This document shows, one piece after another, positions 1-9,500 of a DNA stretch of 64,000 bases (the stretch's first letter is position 1; each line of letters opens with the position of its first letter). Source of the stretch: Corallochytrium limacisporum (taxonomy: Eukaryota > Opisthokonta); NCBI GenBank assembly GCA_002811645.1, contig PDIP01000036.1, forward strand, positions 179,057 through 243,056, in the 5' to 3' direction. Under the pieces are notes generated by a model. The model was not told where the DNA came from. It made no database searches and saw only the letters and a program-made list of their open reading frames with translations. A program made the position numbers and the translations under genes.

Positions 1-226
1 AGGAACCGCCGGAGGTGATGTGGCGCCTTCGTCTGGACGGACCGAAGAGTTGGGAAGTTAAACTGTCGCTTTCAAACGTGTTGGTATGGCAGCTTTCGGA
101 GCGGCGAATCTCATGCTCTCGAATAATTCACCAGTATGTTTGGATGGTATTTATGGTACAATACTATCGCGGCTAATATTTTGTGCAAAATGGATGTACT
201 TAGTCTCGAACTTGTTTCGGTTATAT

Positions 227-895
227 ATGATCATGGAGTACTCAACAGCAACTGAACCTCAGGACTGGATGTCCAATGAGGTAATGACCGGTACCACCAT
301 TATGGCAGTGGAATTCGCCGATGGTGTAGTTATTGGAGCAGACTCTCGTACTTCTATGGGTTCATACGTTGCCAACCGCGTCTCCGATAAGTTGACACAC
401 ATCACCGACAACATCTACTGTTGCCGATCGGGTTCAGCGGCAGACACTCAAGCGCTGGCCGATATGGTACGCTATTATCTTTCGATGCATTCCATTGAGC
501 TGGGCGAAGCTCCTTTGGTCAAGACTGCAGCCTCTATGTTCCGTTTGTTGTGCTACAACAATCGTGAGCGTCTGACCGCTGGTATCATTTGTGCTGGATG
601 GGATCCTGAAAACGGTGGCTCCGTCTACAACATACCTCTGGGAGGCATGTGGGTGCGTCAGCCTTTCGCTATTGGAGGAAGCGGGTCCGGATACATTTAC
701 GGATTCTGTGATGCAAACTACAAGAAGGACATGAGCAAAGAGGAGTGTCTCGAGTTTGTCCGCAACGCTGTATCGCTAGCCATGCATCGTGATGGTTCCT
801 CTGGTGGTATCATTCGCCAGGCCGTCATCACCAAGGATGGTGTTGAGCGCCTCACCACTCTTGGAAATGAGCTGCCCAAGTGGCACTCAAACTAA
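227..895 (+). CDS. PSMB6: 20S proteasome subunit beta-1 (PSMB6/Pre3 family)
   Basis: Catalytic beta-1 subunit of the 20S proteasome core, the caspase-like (post-acidic) peptidase in cytosol and nucleus. The mature N-terminus follows the conserved Gly in [11 protein letters not shown], leaving catalytic Thr1. [14 protein letters not shown], the VSDKLT lysine, [21 protein letters not shown] and [12 protein letters not shown] are all beta-1 signatures. The reading frame stays open back to an ATG at 86, but residues encoded upstream of about 227 are not family-like. I therefore place the start at ATG 227 (or 233), giving a short propeptide of about 20 residues as expected for beta-1. An unseen 5' exon remains possible. 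It is followed by the convergent UPF0538 gene. Function is certain; only the start is open. Confidence 0.95.
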   Translation: MIMEYSTATEPQDWMSNEVMTGTTIMAVEFADGVVIGADSRTSMGSYVANRVSDKLTHITDNIYCCRSGSAADTQALADMVRYYLSMHSIELGEAPLVKTAASMFRLLCYNNRERLTAGIICAGWDPENGGSVYNIPLGGMWVRQPFAIGGSGSGYIYGFCDANYKKDMSKEECLEFVRNAVSLAMHRDGSSGGIIRQAVITKDGVERLTTLGNELPKWHSN

Positions 896-1053
896 GAATA
901 CGATCTTCCGTAGTAACAATATCATCACCACAATTGATAAACAATACATAGATTCAACTTAGAAGTCATGAATTGAGATGGACGTAATGCCTATGATATA
1001 TGCTGATGTTTGGATTCTGTGTTTGGAATGGACGTCGTACCCAGCTATCATGT

Positions 1054-1422
1054 TCACCACTTGTGCTCGGGATGTTGCTTATATTTTACATATGACTCCT
1101 TGTCAAAAGCTGATATCTCAGTCTCGTTTTCAACCCCACAGGAAGCCAGAGTAGCATCCATCCTAATGGTCAGCTCCTCATCTTTGTCTAAATTGATGAT
1201 AGGATTGCTAGTTTTTGCTCCATGTGCTATGTGGTGGATTTTGAGGGTGTCAATCTTGACATTCTTGTACGGCCCGAACCCTGGTTTAGTCTGAATCCAC
1301 TCTTTAGCCTGATCCAAGAGAGCCTGCCCCGTCGTATTCTCCAAATCTATATTTTGTAAAACAATGTTTTTGAAGGTACGGTACTCAAAGCTCTTGATCA
1401 CACGCACAGTCAGGACAGCCAT
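1054..1422 (-). CDS. UPF0538 family protein (C2orf76 homologue)
   Basis: Conserved eukaryotic protein of unknown function, 122 residues, similar in length to human C2orf76. Family features visible are the N-terminal strand LTVRVIKSFEYRTFKN, the central KIHHIAHGAKT segment, the ELTIRMDATLASCGV segment and the C-terminal FDKESYVKYKQ. The pattern of an extended beta strand, helix and later strand resembles a ubiquitin-like fold, which is inference. The frame extends upstream to a GTG at 1473, but ATG 1422 aligns with the family start and is preferred. It is convergent with the proteasome gene, about 160 nt apart. No molecular role is known to me. Confidence 0.85.
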   Translation of the reverse strand: MAVLTVRVIKSFEYRTFKNIVLQNIDLENTTGQALLDQAKEWIQTKPGFGPYKNVKIDTLKIHHIAHGAKTSNPIINLDKDEELTIRMDATLASCGVENETEISAFDKESYVKYKQHPEHKW

Positions 1423-2043
1423 ATTGCGCGCTTTGTTTGGTTCAACCGCCTCCACCTGCTGACGGTCTCCCACTATCCTGCCTTACAGCGATGACTGTAT
1501 GCAGTCTCTCTTTCCGCATCTATTGCGTTGAGGTAGATGACGGATATGCTCATCTTCTCGCTATGTATCTTAAAGAGCCGTGAGAGACATCTCAGTTGTT
1601 CCTCGGTGCTCTGAACTAACGAGGTTGGTCAAGGCAGCTGGCTTAGACCCAGCGGCCGATCTGAGAGGAAAATTTTGCCGTATGGGGGAGAGGTTTCCGT
1701 TCAAACTTCCCCTTCCCTCCTCCTTTCGCTGTGCTGCCGGAGGAGAGGAGGGTTCGCTGCGGTCACGCCGTCTGCAATCTTTATTAATCTCTAAGAAAAC
1801 GCTGGGAAATGTTGTTCTAGATCGAGACCGGGGTGACTCTTTTAAAAGCAGACAACAACATAACTAGTCCCACGTATTTGGAGGTACTCAAAGTGTTCTA
1901 ATCTCAGCAAGTGCGCTTGAACGGTGCAAAAGTTTTTGCTGAGAGGGCGACGCCAACGAGCAATTAAAGGACGGCTACCTAATAATGCATATGGGCAGTT
2001 AGGAAGATTCATGTAGAGTCAACAACGGGCTTTAATAGCGAGG
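1423..2043. other. Intergenic, with a tRNA-Leu-like anticodon arm
   Basis: Divergent spacer between the UPF0538 gene (minus) and the DHHC gene (plus). I see no protein-coding signal. At 1637-1653 a perfect 5-bp stem encloses the 7-nt loop CTTAGAC, which reads as a Leu(TAG) anticodon loop. A box-A-like TAACGAGGTTGG lies just 5' at 1617-1628. No matching D stem, T arm or acceptor stem can be built, so it is at most a relic. A 7-bp inverted repeat (GGGGGAG with CTTCCCC) follows at about 1684-1715. Confidence 0.4.
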
Positions 2044-2958
2044 ATGACCTCCAGGAGCATGTCTCAACCCGGACTACAGTCGCAGAGCTCTTTTTGGTGC
2101 AACAAGGAACCGGCTGGTCTGTTTGTCTCCACCTTGCTCTGGGCATATGTCCTCTATGCCTACTATACTACAGTGTTTGTGGTCATTCTACCGTCACAGA
2201 CACTGACAGCGAGCAGTGCTGCCCATATTTTATTCCTTTCTGTAGTGGTTGTGCTGATTTTGGGGGCGCAATTGCGGGCGATGCTCACAGATCCAGGGGC
2301 TGTGCCTGTAAATGACGTGTCGCCAGCCTATGCGGATCTGTATGCAGAGAGTGTTGAAAATGGGCATGCTGGCGTGCCCACGAACCATCAAATTTGCAAC
2401 AAATGCGGTGCAGCAAAGGATGAAGACACCCACCATTGCAGCTTATGCAATCGATGCATTCGGAAAATGGATCATCATTGCCCCTGGATCAACAACTGCG
2501 TGGGCGAACAGAACCTGAAGTACTTCTGTCAGCTGCTCTTCTGGGGAGCTATTGGCACACTGTACGTCGTGTACTGGTGCATATCCTTTTGGATTCATCT
2601 GACACCACGGAACCGGCGGCATATGTCTCAGAATGACTTCGCTGCGTACTTATTGACTGGTTCTCTGGGCGCACTTTTGTGCTGCTTCTGTCTTATCCTA
2701 CTGGGTGTACAATTCTCGAACATTTCAGATGAGAAGACAACAATTCACAAGCTCAAGGAGCATCAAGCGCGAATTCCAGTCATCGGTGCACCAGTCCCAG
2801 AGGTCAATCTCTCCAACATGGACTCGTGGTATGAGAGTTTCAACACAGCCCTTGGGCCTGGCGGGCCAATGTCGTGGTTCTTCTTCTGTGCTGGACATCC
2901 CACTGCGCCCACCAACTATATGCAGCTATCGCAGATGCCACCAACGGGACTAGTGTGA
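2044..2958 (+). CDS. DHHC-type protein S-palmitoyltransferase
   Basis: Integral membrane enzyme that attaches palmitate to cysteines of cytosolic and membrane proteins, usually at the Golgi or plasma membrane. The 304-residue protein has two N-terminal membrane helices (about 24-46 and 58-79), a cytosolic cysteine-rich domain, then two more helices (about 169-190 and 205-228). The cysteine-rich domain starts CNKCGAAKDEDTHHC and contains the catalytic D143-H144-H145-C146 within MDHHCPWINNCVG, all zinc ligands present. The length and short tails suit the ZDHHC3/7-like group, but I cannot fix the subfamily. The start ATG matches where the first membrane helix needs to begin. It is intact, with no frame problems. 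Confidence 0.93.
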   Translation: MTSRSMSQPGLQSQSSFWCNKEPAGLFVSTLLWAYVLYAYYTTVFVVILPSQTLTASSAAHILFLSVVVVLILGAQLRAMLTDPGAVPVNDVSPAYADLYAESVENGHAGVPTNHQICNKCGAAKDEDTHHCSLCNRCIRKMDHHCPWINNCVGEQNLKYFCQLLFWGAIGTLYVVYWCISFWIHLTPRNRRHMSQNDFAAYLLTGSLGALLCCFCLILLGVQFSNISDEKTTIHKLKEHQARIPVIGAPVPEVNLSNMDSWYESFNTALGPGGPMSWFFFCAGHPTAPTNYMQLSQMPPTGLV

Positions 2959-3533
2959 GTGATGCATCGTAAAGAACATAAAAGTTTAGGTAAGCAAGTA
3001 TCAAAGTACTGTCTCTTGTGAGCGGGTGCAGTAGATTCGGACAACCCTCAAGGAGAGCGCACGCAGGTGAAGAAATTGTCGCCTTCGCGTATAAATCAAT
3101 ATTATTGACACATATCTCTGTCTCCAGTAATAAATGTACTGGAATGACATACACATCCTGTGATTGGCCGGCCCCGTCCAATCGCCCGAGCGGGCCACAC
3201 GAAGGCAGGGTTGGAGAGGGAATGCGGGAAATTGTGTTCGAGAGTTCTGGGGTGACAGGTTAGCTGCGTTCCCCATAGTGAACAGCTTAGGGGCGTCATC
3301 CGCTTCATACCAGTCTGGTCCTGAGACACGCGAAAGCCACTATGTTTCCCGTGCACGTCGTGACTCGCCGGCAGTGTGCGAATATTTACCCCATTGGAAA
3401 CCCACCTTCGCGACCAACACAGTCTCAATAGTGGTCCTGAAGGAGTGGGTATATCAACATCGGTCTGTTAATAAATGACCCTAAAATATTGTACTTGTAT
3501 GTTTAGTTACCGTTGGGAACTATTCTGTCAAAT
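2959..3533. other. Intergenic region, nothing recognised
   Basis: Spacer between two plus-strand genes. Short open frames occur on both strands, but none shows codon structure or a known motif. No repeat family or RNA gene is evident. Confidence 0.5.
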
Positions 3534-4379
3534 ATGGACGTGGTTGTGGACATAGCGGACTACTTCGTCTTGGACGAATACGTATTCGGGGATACCCTGG
3601 AAAAGGGCAGCCTGGAACGCAATGCAATTTCCCTTTTCCTAGTCCTTTGGATTGGTGGAACTTTGATGTACCTGTGCACAGCCTTCGTGAGCTACCATAC
3701 TTTGTACGATCACAATGATATGAAGAGTAAACACTTCATACCGGGGCAGATCAAGCTTGAGATTCAGTGTGCGCTCTGGAATATCCCCTGGATGTCTCTT
3801 CCAACGGTGCTGGTCACCCTACCGGAATTGTACGGGTATGCAGTGCTTTACGACCGCATGGATGAGTACGGTTACATGTATGCTTTGGCCTCCATGTTCC
3901 TGTTCCTGCTCTTCACTGACTTTGGTATCTACTGGGTACATCGGCTGGAACATGACATTCCCTGGGTATACAAAAATGTTCACAAGCCCCACCACCGTTG
4001 GATTGTCACCACACCATTTGCATCGCATGCGTTCCACTGGGCAGATGGGTTTGCTCAGAGTTTGCCGTATCACATTTTTGTGTATCTGATTCCTATGCAC
4101 AAGTACCTTTACATCGGAATGTTTGTCTTTGTAAACTTTTGGACTGTGTCAATCCATGACGGCAATGTGCAAGTTCCAGAGAGCCTGGCGCACATCATCA
4201 ATGGATGTGCTCATCATATTGACCACCACACTCTGTTTACTTGCAACTATGGCCAATTCTTCACACTGTGGGACAAGCTCGGTGGTAGTTTCCGGTTCCC
4301 GAATGCTTATCGTGAGGGTGGCAGGGCCTACACCAAGAAGAACCAAAAGCCTAACCGTATCAAAGCCAAGGCAGCTTAA
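3534..4379 (+). CDS. ERG3: Sterol C5-desaturase (lathosterol oxidase, ERG3/SC5D family)
   Basis: ER membrane di-iron enzyme of the fatty acid hydroxylase superfamily that introduces the C5-C6 double bond in late sterol synthesis. Length is 281 residues. The three histidine clusters that bind the two irons are present: H136RLEH140, H150KPHH154 and H227HIDHH232. Hydrophobic segments lie at about 28-52, 85-105 and 115-133, with a further one near 185-205. The best start is ATG 3534, giving MDVVVDIADYF; an upstream in-frame TTG is not a likely start. The lysine-rich C-terminus (KKNQKPNRIKAKAA) is consistent with ER retention. Related C4-oxidases share the clusters, but the WVYKNVHKPHH context and the short length favour C5-desaturase. 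Confidence 0.9.
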   Translation: MDVVVDIADYFVLDEYVFGDTLEKGSLERNAISLFLVLWIGGTLMYLCTAFVSYHTLYDHNDMKSKHFIPGQIKLEIQCALWNIPWMSLPTVLVTLPELYGYAVLYDRMDEYGYMYALASMFLFLLFTDFGIYWVHRLEHDIPWVYKNVHKPHHRWIVTTPFASHAFHWADGFAQSLPYHIFVYLIPMHKYLYIGMFVFVNFWTVSIHDGNVQVPESLAHIINGCAHHIDHHTLFTCNYGQFFTLWDKLGGSFRFPNAYREGGRAYTKKNQKPNRIKAKAA

Positions 4380-4469
4380 GCATGATGACACGTATGTATA
4401 TTTGACATCTTAGGGCTGGTGGAGTACACCAAGCTAATATTTCTTTAATAGATCCTTCAATTTCTTCCT

Positions 4470-5246
4470 TTAGACGTCCTTTAGGTGCTCTACCTTTCTG
4501 AGCTCCTTCTTAATCTTCTTGTATTGGGACTTGCTCTTGATCTCACGTTTGTCCCAGGTGGACTTCTTTAATTTCATTGGCCGGTTTCCGCAGTATTTGC
4601 CGTTCATTTCGCGCATGGCCGCAATGTAGTCCTTGGTGTCCAATAAAGACACAAACCCGAATCCTTTACTCTTTCCCGCTTTATCTTTGATTACTTTTGC
4701 TTTGGCAAACGAAGGATATTGTAAAAACATGTTGGTCAGCATCTCGTCTGTTGTGTCTGGACCTAGGCCCCCGACAAAGATCCGGTGGTCATGCTCGGGC
4801 CATTCATTTAGAGTTTCATCCTTCCAAACCTCGCCACCGGCCGTTCGAAGATGGGCCTTCGGTTGCTTGTTATGAGCGGTGTCTGAGCACTGCGTCAGAG
4901 CCTCGGTGCCGTAGGCATTGCTCACACTTGCTGCAGCAAGGGCCGCATTGCCTTGAGCCAGGGATGCTCTTTCTTGGTCCTGCTGATAGTGGTAGGCATA
5001 CCATTGAGCGTACCACTGCGCATATGCAGGGTCTGTGACGTCGACCTTTGCGTAGGGGTCGTTGTTGTCGGACTGCCGATCATATTTCTGTTGCTCCTCG
5101 TTCGAAACCTTTTTCTTTCTAGCCTGTTTTCCTTTCCTTTTCCTTGCGGACTCTTGTTCGGGTGCTGTCTGAGCACTTGTTGACTGTTCCAAATCGGCCT
5201 CGGCCTGTTCCAGCTCCGCCTGGAACCTTGCCAGTTCGTCAGCCAT
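4470..5246 (-). CDS. RBM42: RBM42-like RRM RNA-binding protein
   Basis: RNA-binding protein of 258 residues with a single C-terminal RRM (about residues 153-235). RNP2 is HRIFVGGLG and RNP1 is KGFGFVSL; the PSFAKAKVIKDK and AAMREMNGKYCGNRPMKLK stretches are characteristic of RBM42. The N-terminal half is charged and low complexity: a predicted coiled coil with alternating Glu/Gln/Ala, a Lys/Arg cluster (KRKGKQARKKK, a likely nuclear localisation signal), then a Tyr/Trp/Gln-rich segment (AQWYAQWYAYHYQQ). In animals RBM42 associates with splicing and stress-granule proteins. ATG 5246 is the first good start. It converges with the sterol desaturase gene, only 90 nt apart. Confidence 0.87.
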   Translation of the reverse strand: MADELARFQAELEQAEADLEQSTSAQTAPEQESARKRKGKQARKKKVSNEEQQKYDRQSDNNDPYAKVDVTDPAYAQWYAQWYAYHYQQDQERASLAQGNAALAAASVSNAYGTEALTQCSDTAHNKQPKAHLRTAGGEVWKDETLNEWPEHDHRIFVGGLGPDTTDEMLTNMFLQYPSFAKAKVIKDKAGKSKGFGFVSLLDTKDYIAAMREMNGKYCGNRPMKLKKSTWDKREIKSKSQYKKIKKELRKVEHLKDV

Positions 5247-6301
5247 TGGGCACAAGAAGTTCTTGCATGTTCATGCCCAATGTCTTTCCTTATTACATCA
5301 GTCTTCCCAGGTAGGTGATTCAGACCCCCCAATATGATAGAACACCGTATCTTCGCTCTCAAGTAACCAAGTACACACGACGCTCACTCGCATGGACTAT
5401 TTCGTGGGTCTTCCCGCCAGCTCGGGCGCCCGAATAATCAATATAACTTTAATATTGATCTCTACAATGGGAACGCAGGAGGGGGGAGCGTGTTCCAAAT
5501 TCCTGCTCACCAAAATCGCAGGGTCAGCCAACACCCCCCCCCCTCCCCCTTCACCGAAACCCGGACCCCCTCCCCACGGAATTCCCCCCCACCGGCAGAG
5601 AAGGGGATTCCCACCCAAGCAAAAAAACGAATAAAACGAAAAGCCAAAAAAAATAGACGGGCCTCCCTCCCGCCCCATTAATCTGCGCAGGATTATTTTT
5701 TTTTATCCTTGGTGTCCGGCCGGGTGAGGGAAGGGGTTTGAAACGGACAAAGGCGTGTGTGTGTGTGTGTGTGTGTGTGTTTTTTTTTTTTTGGCCCCGT
5801 CCCCTCTCCGGGGCATATTTTTCTTTGCCTTTTTTTTTTCCTTCCTTTCTTTCGTTTGCTTCGGCTCCCCCCCCTTCTCTCTCTCTCCCCCCACCGCCGC
5901 ACCGCAGGAAAGGGGCGAGTAAGAAAACAACAGTTCCTCCCCCACATCCCAATAAACCACTACCACCACCGGCAGAGATCGTTTCCGGTACAAATTCTTT
6001 CGGTTTTGTTCGCACGTACGCCACAAAAAAAACTGGGACATACACAGTGCATTTCATCACCACCACCAACCCCCTCTCCCCCGGGGAAGGGGGGAGGGGG
6101 AACCTGAGCCTGTTCGGACCCGCCTTTGTCGTCATCGCCGCATACCTCATCGTTCTTCCGTGGAATGTGTGGACAGATGTTTATGGACAGGGGACCTTGG
6201 GGGCTATAGGCTATTTCGGCGCCTAGTAATTGTCTTTTTCATTAAGTGATCAACATATCACCAAGTAAATACAACGCTAGAGAGACCTCGGATCTGCAAG
6301 C
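5247..6301. other. Divergent low-complexity promoter region
   Basis: Spacer between the RBM42-like gene (minus) and the lactate dehydrogenase fusion (plus). It is dominated by C-runs, CT-rich tracts, A-runs, a GT microsatellite and a G/C-run palindrome near 6077-6087 followed by G-runs. The apparent long frames here are translations of simple repeats and are not genes. Confidence 0.6.
5754..5792 (+). repeat. GT microsatellite followed by a T-run
   Basis: About eleven GT units followed directly by a T homopolymer of about 14. This is a simple sequence repeat in the divergent spacer. Confidence 0.95.
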
Positions 6302-7789
6302 ATGGTTTCAGATCCCGCGAACGAGTTTAATCTGCGCAGACTTCCCTTTCTGCACGGCATCAATGATGACACTCTGGCCAAGCTCAAGTCCTTGAGCTGG
6401 ACTGAAACTAAGAATAAGGATGATGTGATTGTCGAGGAGGGAATTGAGGATGGCAAGATGTCTATGATCGTCGGGGGCCACTGTGACGTCTACAAGCGTG
6501 TTGAGGCGACGAACGAGGATGTGAGGGTGCACAAACTGCATGTTGGTGGCTTCATCGGGCTGGGCTCCATGTTCGATAAAGAGCCACACAGTGCCACTGT
6601 CAAGGCTGGTGAAGACAATACAGTTGTGGTGTTCATCAAGCACTCCGATTTTCTTGCCAACATGACCACGGACGTAAGTTTGTCCATTCTGCACTTCATG
6701 TCTAAGGAAATGAAGCTTGGGCGGTCCGAAATGGCTGTGCTTCAGAGTGACAAACAGGGTGTCATGGATGACAGCACTCGTATTCTCTTCTATTCCACTC
6801 AGGACTATGAAAAACGAGCGTTTGAAGAAGAGATGAAGAAGCGTGACAGTGACATCAAGATCCACATAGACTATCTCGAGACGCAGCTGAATGAGAACAC
6901 AGTCACCGCTGCGAGGGGCTACGATGTGGTCTGCATCTTTGTCAATGATATTTGCAACTCTGATGTTGTCCATGGTTTGCAGTCTGTGGGGGTGAAGATG
7001 ATTGCTTTGCGGTGTGCTGGGTTCAACAATGTGGACCTGGCCCTGGCAACCACTTTAGGCATCACCGTGGCTCGGGTACCGGCGTACTCACCATACGCAG
7101 TGGCTGAACATGCAGCCACCCTGGCCATGACCTTGAACCGGAAGATGCATTTGGCTGTTGAACGGGTGAAGAACGGAAACTTTTCCTTGAACGGACTTGT
7201 AGGTTTTGATATGCACGGCAGGACAGTGGGTGTGGTTGGCACTGGCAAGATTGGACAGTGCTTTATGGCTATTTGCCAAGGACTGGGGATGGAAATTCTG
7301 TGCTATGACAAGTACCCGAATGACAAGGTCAAGGAATACGCAACCTATGTGGAGCTGGATGACCTGCTGAAGCGCTCAGACATTGTTTCCTTGCATCTTC
7401 CCCTGTTCAAGGACACCTACCATCTGATCAACGATGAGTCATTGAAGATGATGAAGGAGAACGCCATCCTGGTCAACACCAGTCGCGGTGCTCTGGTTAA
7501 TGCCAAGGCTTTGATCAACGCGTTAAAGCGCAAGGGCATCGGCGGTGCTGCTCTGGATGTATACGAAGAGGAAGCGGAATACTTTTTCAAGGACATGTCA
7601 CGTGCCACTACCATCCAGGACGATGTGCTCGCACGTTTACTTACCTTCAACAACGTCATTATAACTTCGCACCAAGCTTTCCTGACTACCGATGCTTTGG
7701 GTGCCATTGCAAGCACAACCATCGGCAATGTGAGCTCTTTCGCGAGCGGCAACACCTTGACCAAGTGCGAAAATACCCTGAACAAGTAA
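6302..7789 (+). CDS. Cyclic-nucleotide-binding-like domain fused to D-lactate dehydrogenase
   Basis: A 495-residue fusion. Residues about 10-150 form a CNB/CAP-ED-like beta roll (FLHGINDDTLAKLKSL, then GGFIGLGSMF, then EPHSATV). Residues about 158-490 are a complete NAD-dependent D-2-hydroxyacid dehydrogenase of the LdhA type, which reduces pyruvate to D-lactate in the cytosol. Its signatures are the Rossmann motif GVVGTGKIGQ, substrate/catalytic Arg395 in VNTSRGALV, the Glu cluster from 422 (DVYEEEAEYFF) and catalytic His457 in ITSHQAFLT. In the CNB part, the phosphate-binding cassette lacks the usual Glu after Gly and has His where the phosphate-contacting Arg is expected (PHSATV rather than PRxAT). 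Classical cAMP binding is therefore doubtful. The single frame has no splice signals, so the fusion looks genuine. The start ATG sits just before the CNB fold. Confidence 0.9.
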   Translation: MVSDPANEFNLRRLPFLHGINDDTLAKLKSLSWTETKNKDDVIVEEGIEDGKMSMIVGGHCDVYKRVEATNEDVRVHKLHVGGFIGLGSMFDKEPHSATVKAGEDNTVVVFIKHSDFLANMTTDVSLSILHFMSKEMKLGRSEMAVLQSDKQGVMDDSTRILFYSTQDYEKRAFEEEMKKRDSDIKIHIDYLETQLNENTVTAARGYDVVCIFVNDICNSDVVHGLQSVGVKMIALRCAGFNNVDLALATTLGITVARVPAYSPYAVAEHAATLAMTLNRKMHLAVERVKNGNFSLNGLVGFDMHGRTVGVVGTGKIGQCFMAICQGLGMEILCYDKYPNDKVKEYATYVELDDLLKRSDIVSLHLPLFKDTYHLINDESLKMMKENAILVNTSRGALVNAKALINALKRKGIGGAALDVYEEEAEYFFKDMSRATTIQDDVLARLLTFNNVIITSHQAFLTTDALGAIASTTIGNVSSFASGNTLTKCENTLNK

Positions 7790-7859
7790 TCGAATCAGAG
7801 GTTGTTACCGGTGAACAAAGGTTCTTATTACAGATTTGGTCTAGCATTATATTACCACT

Positions 7860-9500
7860 CTATACCTTGATATTCTTTACCTGGTGTGAAAGCGTCGTGT
7901 ACACATAGTGATCCTTTGGCACGATGCGGTTGGTGTATTCCAGAGCGCCATTGTAAGCCTCGTACATCTTCTTCCGGTACAGTTCCCTGCCCATGCCATG
8001 TTCCTTGTCCTTAAGAATGTTTTGCAGAGACCCTGCACGCGTAATATAGTAGTTTCTGAGTTCAAGACTCAGCGGAATCCCACCCGCTTCCATGCACTTA
8101 ATAATCTCATCAGCAGCCTTGTGGCAGCCAACGTAGTCATCCGCAACGTAAAGGGTTTGCAAAGACTGCACCAACAGATTGAAGCGCATCCAGTGGCCCG
8201 GACCCAATTTGGCCATCTCCGGGCTGTCCAGCATCTTTTCCAGCATAGCAGAACGGGCCTTAGCGTCTAGGTTTCCTGTCTTTAACTGTAACAGAACATC
8301 AAAGACTTTGCTCTCAACGCTTTGGTACTGTATCATATCGACTGAGTGCTTAGGATTATTGGAGCAGGTCCAGTTTGTGTCGGGCGATTCCCACCGCTTG
8401 GACCAAGCTCGGACATCCGGCATGAGATAGGACCCGCAGGTGTCACAGATGATGCCAGTCAATCTTACCTCCAAATTGCTGTCCACATCAATAGCCTCGT
8501 TCACACAAGCACTGCAATTGCAGACAAAGCCTCGATCCCGTTTCAGCTCACCCTTGCGAATCTCTTTCGGGGAGAAGAAGTCACAGTAGCTGATTGTCAC
8601 TTCCTCGCCCTTCTTTATAGGCCGTGCTGCGCGTACCTCCAGCACGCCCAACCTACCGGTGGAAACGTGCAAAGCATTGAAGTAACACCCGTGATTTGCC
8701 ATAGCCACATGGGGAAATAAGCCGATACCGATTACCTTATTGGTTGCATGGGCCACGTCGATGATACCGTGCGAATTGCTGTTGATGACAGCACACATCT
8801 GCAAGCACTGTTTGGTAAGGTCATCATCATTTGGAAGCAATCCAGCTTCCACAATAGCTGGATTCAGTATTTCAAAGGCCTCTGTGCATGGCTTAACCCA
8901 GGGATCAGACTCCTGAGGCTCTGGGGCTTCAAGGGCTTCAATGTCTGCTTTGGTTGGCCTGATGCACTTGATGCTACCTTCCTCACCAATGTTTTCCTGC
9001 TCCTCATTCAGGCCACGGCTTTGCTGCGCTCGCATTCCACGATAGGCAAGACGAAGCAACATGACATCTGCCGATATCTCTTCACACGTCTTGAGCATCT
9101 GGTCAAAGAATTGATGCTCAATTGCATGCTCATCTGTGTGGGCCTCCCGACAGGAGTCCGAGCAGTACGCTGCTCCGAGCTTGCAGTCGTCACCGCACGG
9201 TATGACCTGGGATCCACTGGCGGTAATGCTGTTTACACAGTGTTCACACATACCGTCTGTTTTCTTCTGCCGGTTGGGTATGCACATATAGGGAGCCTCT
9301 CTCAATAGCAGAGTGCCCTCTGGAACACTTTGGGCCGCAATCAAGCATCTTCCTCTGCTGGGCTTTTTGTATAGCCGGACCAGGCTATTGGAGCTCAGAA
9401 GTTGCGGAAAGACGTCCTCATATTCTTTTAGGTCCTCTTCAGTGATCGCCTTCTTCTTGTTCTTCTTTCTGCTCTTGCTGGGTTTCTGCGCCTGTACCAT
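7860..9500 (-). CDS. SET-MYND protein (SMYD-like lysine methyltransferase)
   Basis: Putative lysine methyltransferase of 546 residues with the SMYD layout: SET N-terminal segment (GRCLIAAQSVPEGTLLL), a MYND zinc finger (about 84-130, CEHC, then CGDDC and YCSDSCREAH), SET core, post-SET cysteines, and a helical/TPR-like C-terminus. Key SET motifs are ANHGCYFNA (about 267-275, the NHxC AdoMet/pseudoknot motif) and GEEVTISYCD (about 297-306). The post-SET cluster CNCSAC and a later CDTCG are present. A Lys-rich start (KSRKKNKKKAI) suggests nuclear or nucleic-acid contact. An acidic insertion with EEQENIGEEG splits the MYND and SET parts. Substrate is unknown. The 3' end converges with the lactate dehydrogenase fusion about 70 nt away. 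Confidence 0.9.
   Translation of the reverse strand: MVQAQKPSKSRKKNKKKAITEEDLKEYEDVFPQLLSSNSLVRLYKKPSRGRCLIAAQSVPEGTLLLREAPYMCIPNRQKKTDGMCEHCVNSITASGSQVIPCGDDCKLGAAYCSDSCREAHTDEHAIEHQFFDQMLKTCEEISADVMLLRLAYRGMRAQQSRGLNEEQENIGEEGSIKCIRPTKADIEALEAPEPQESDPWVKPCTEAFEILNPAIVEAGLLPNDDDLTKQCLQMCAVINSNSHGIIDVAHATNKVIGIGLFPHVAMANHGCYFNALHVSTGRLGVLEVRAARPIKKGEEVTISYCDFFSPKEIRKGELKRDRGFVCNCSACVNEAIDVDSNLEVRLTGIICDTCGSYLMPDVRAWSKRWESPDTNWTCSNNPKHSVDMIQYQSVESKVFDVLLQLKTGNLDAKARSAMLEKMLDSPEMAKLGPGHWMRFNLLVQSLQTLYVADDYVGCHKAADEIIKCMEAGGIPLSLELRNYYITRAGSLQNILKDKEHGMGRELYRKKMYEAYNGALEYTNRIVPKDHYVYTTLSHQVKNIKV

Noticed and set aside
5551-6150. Long frames on both strands
   Set aside because: Translations of C-runs, GT repeats and A-runs; no conserved motif.
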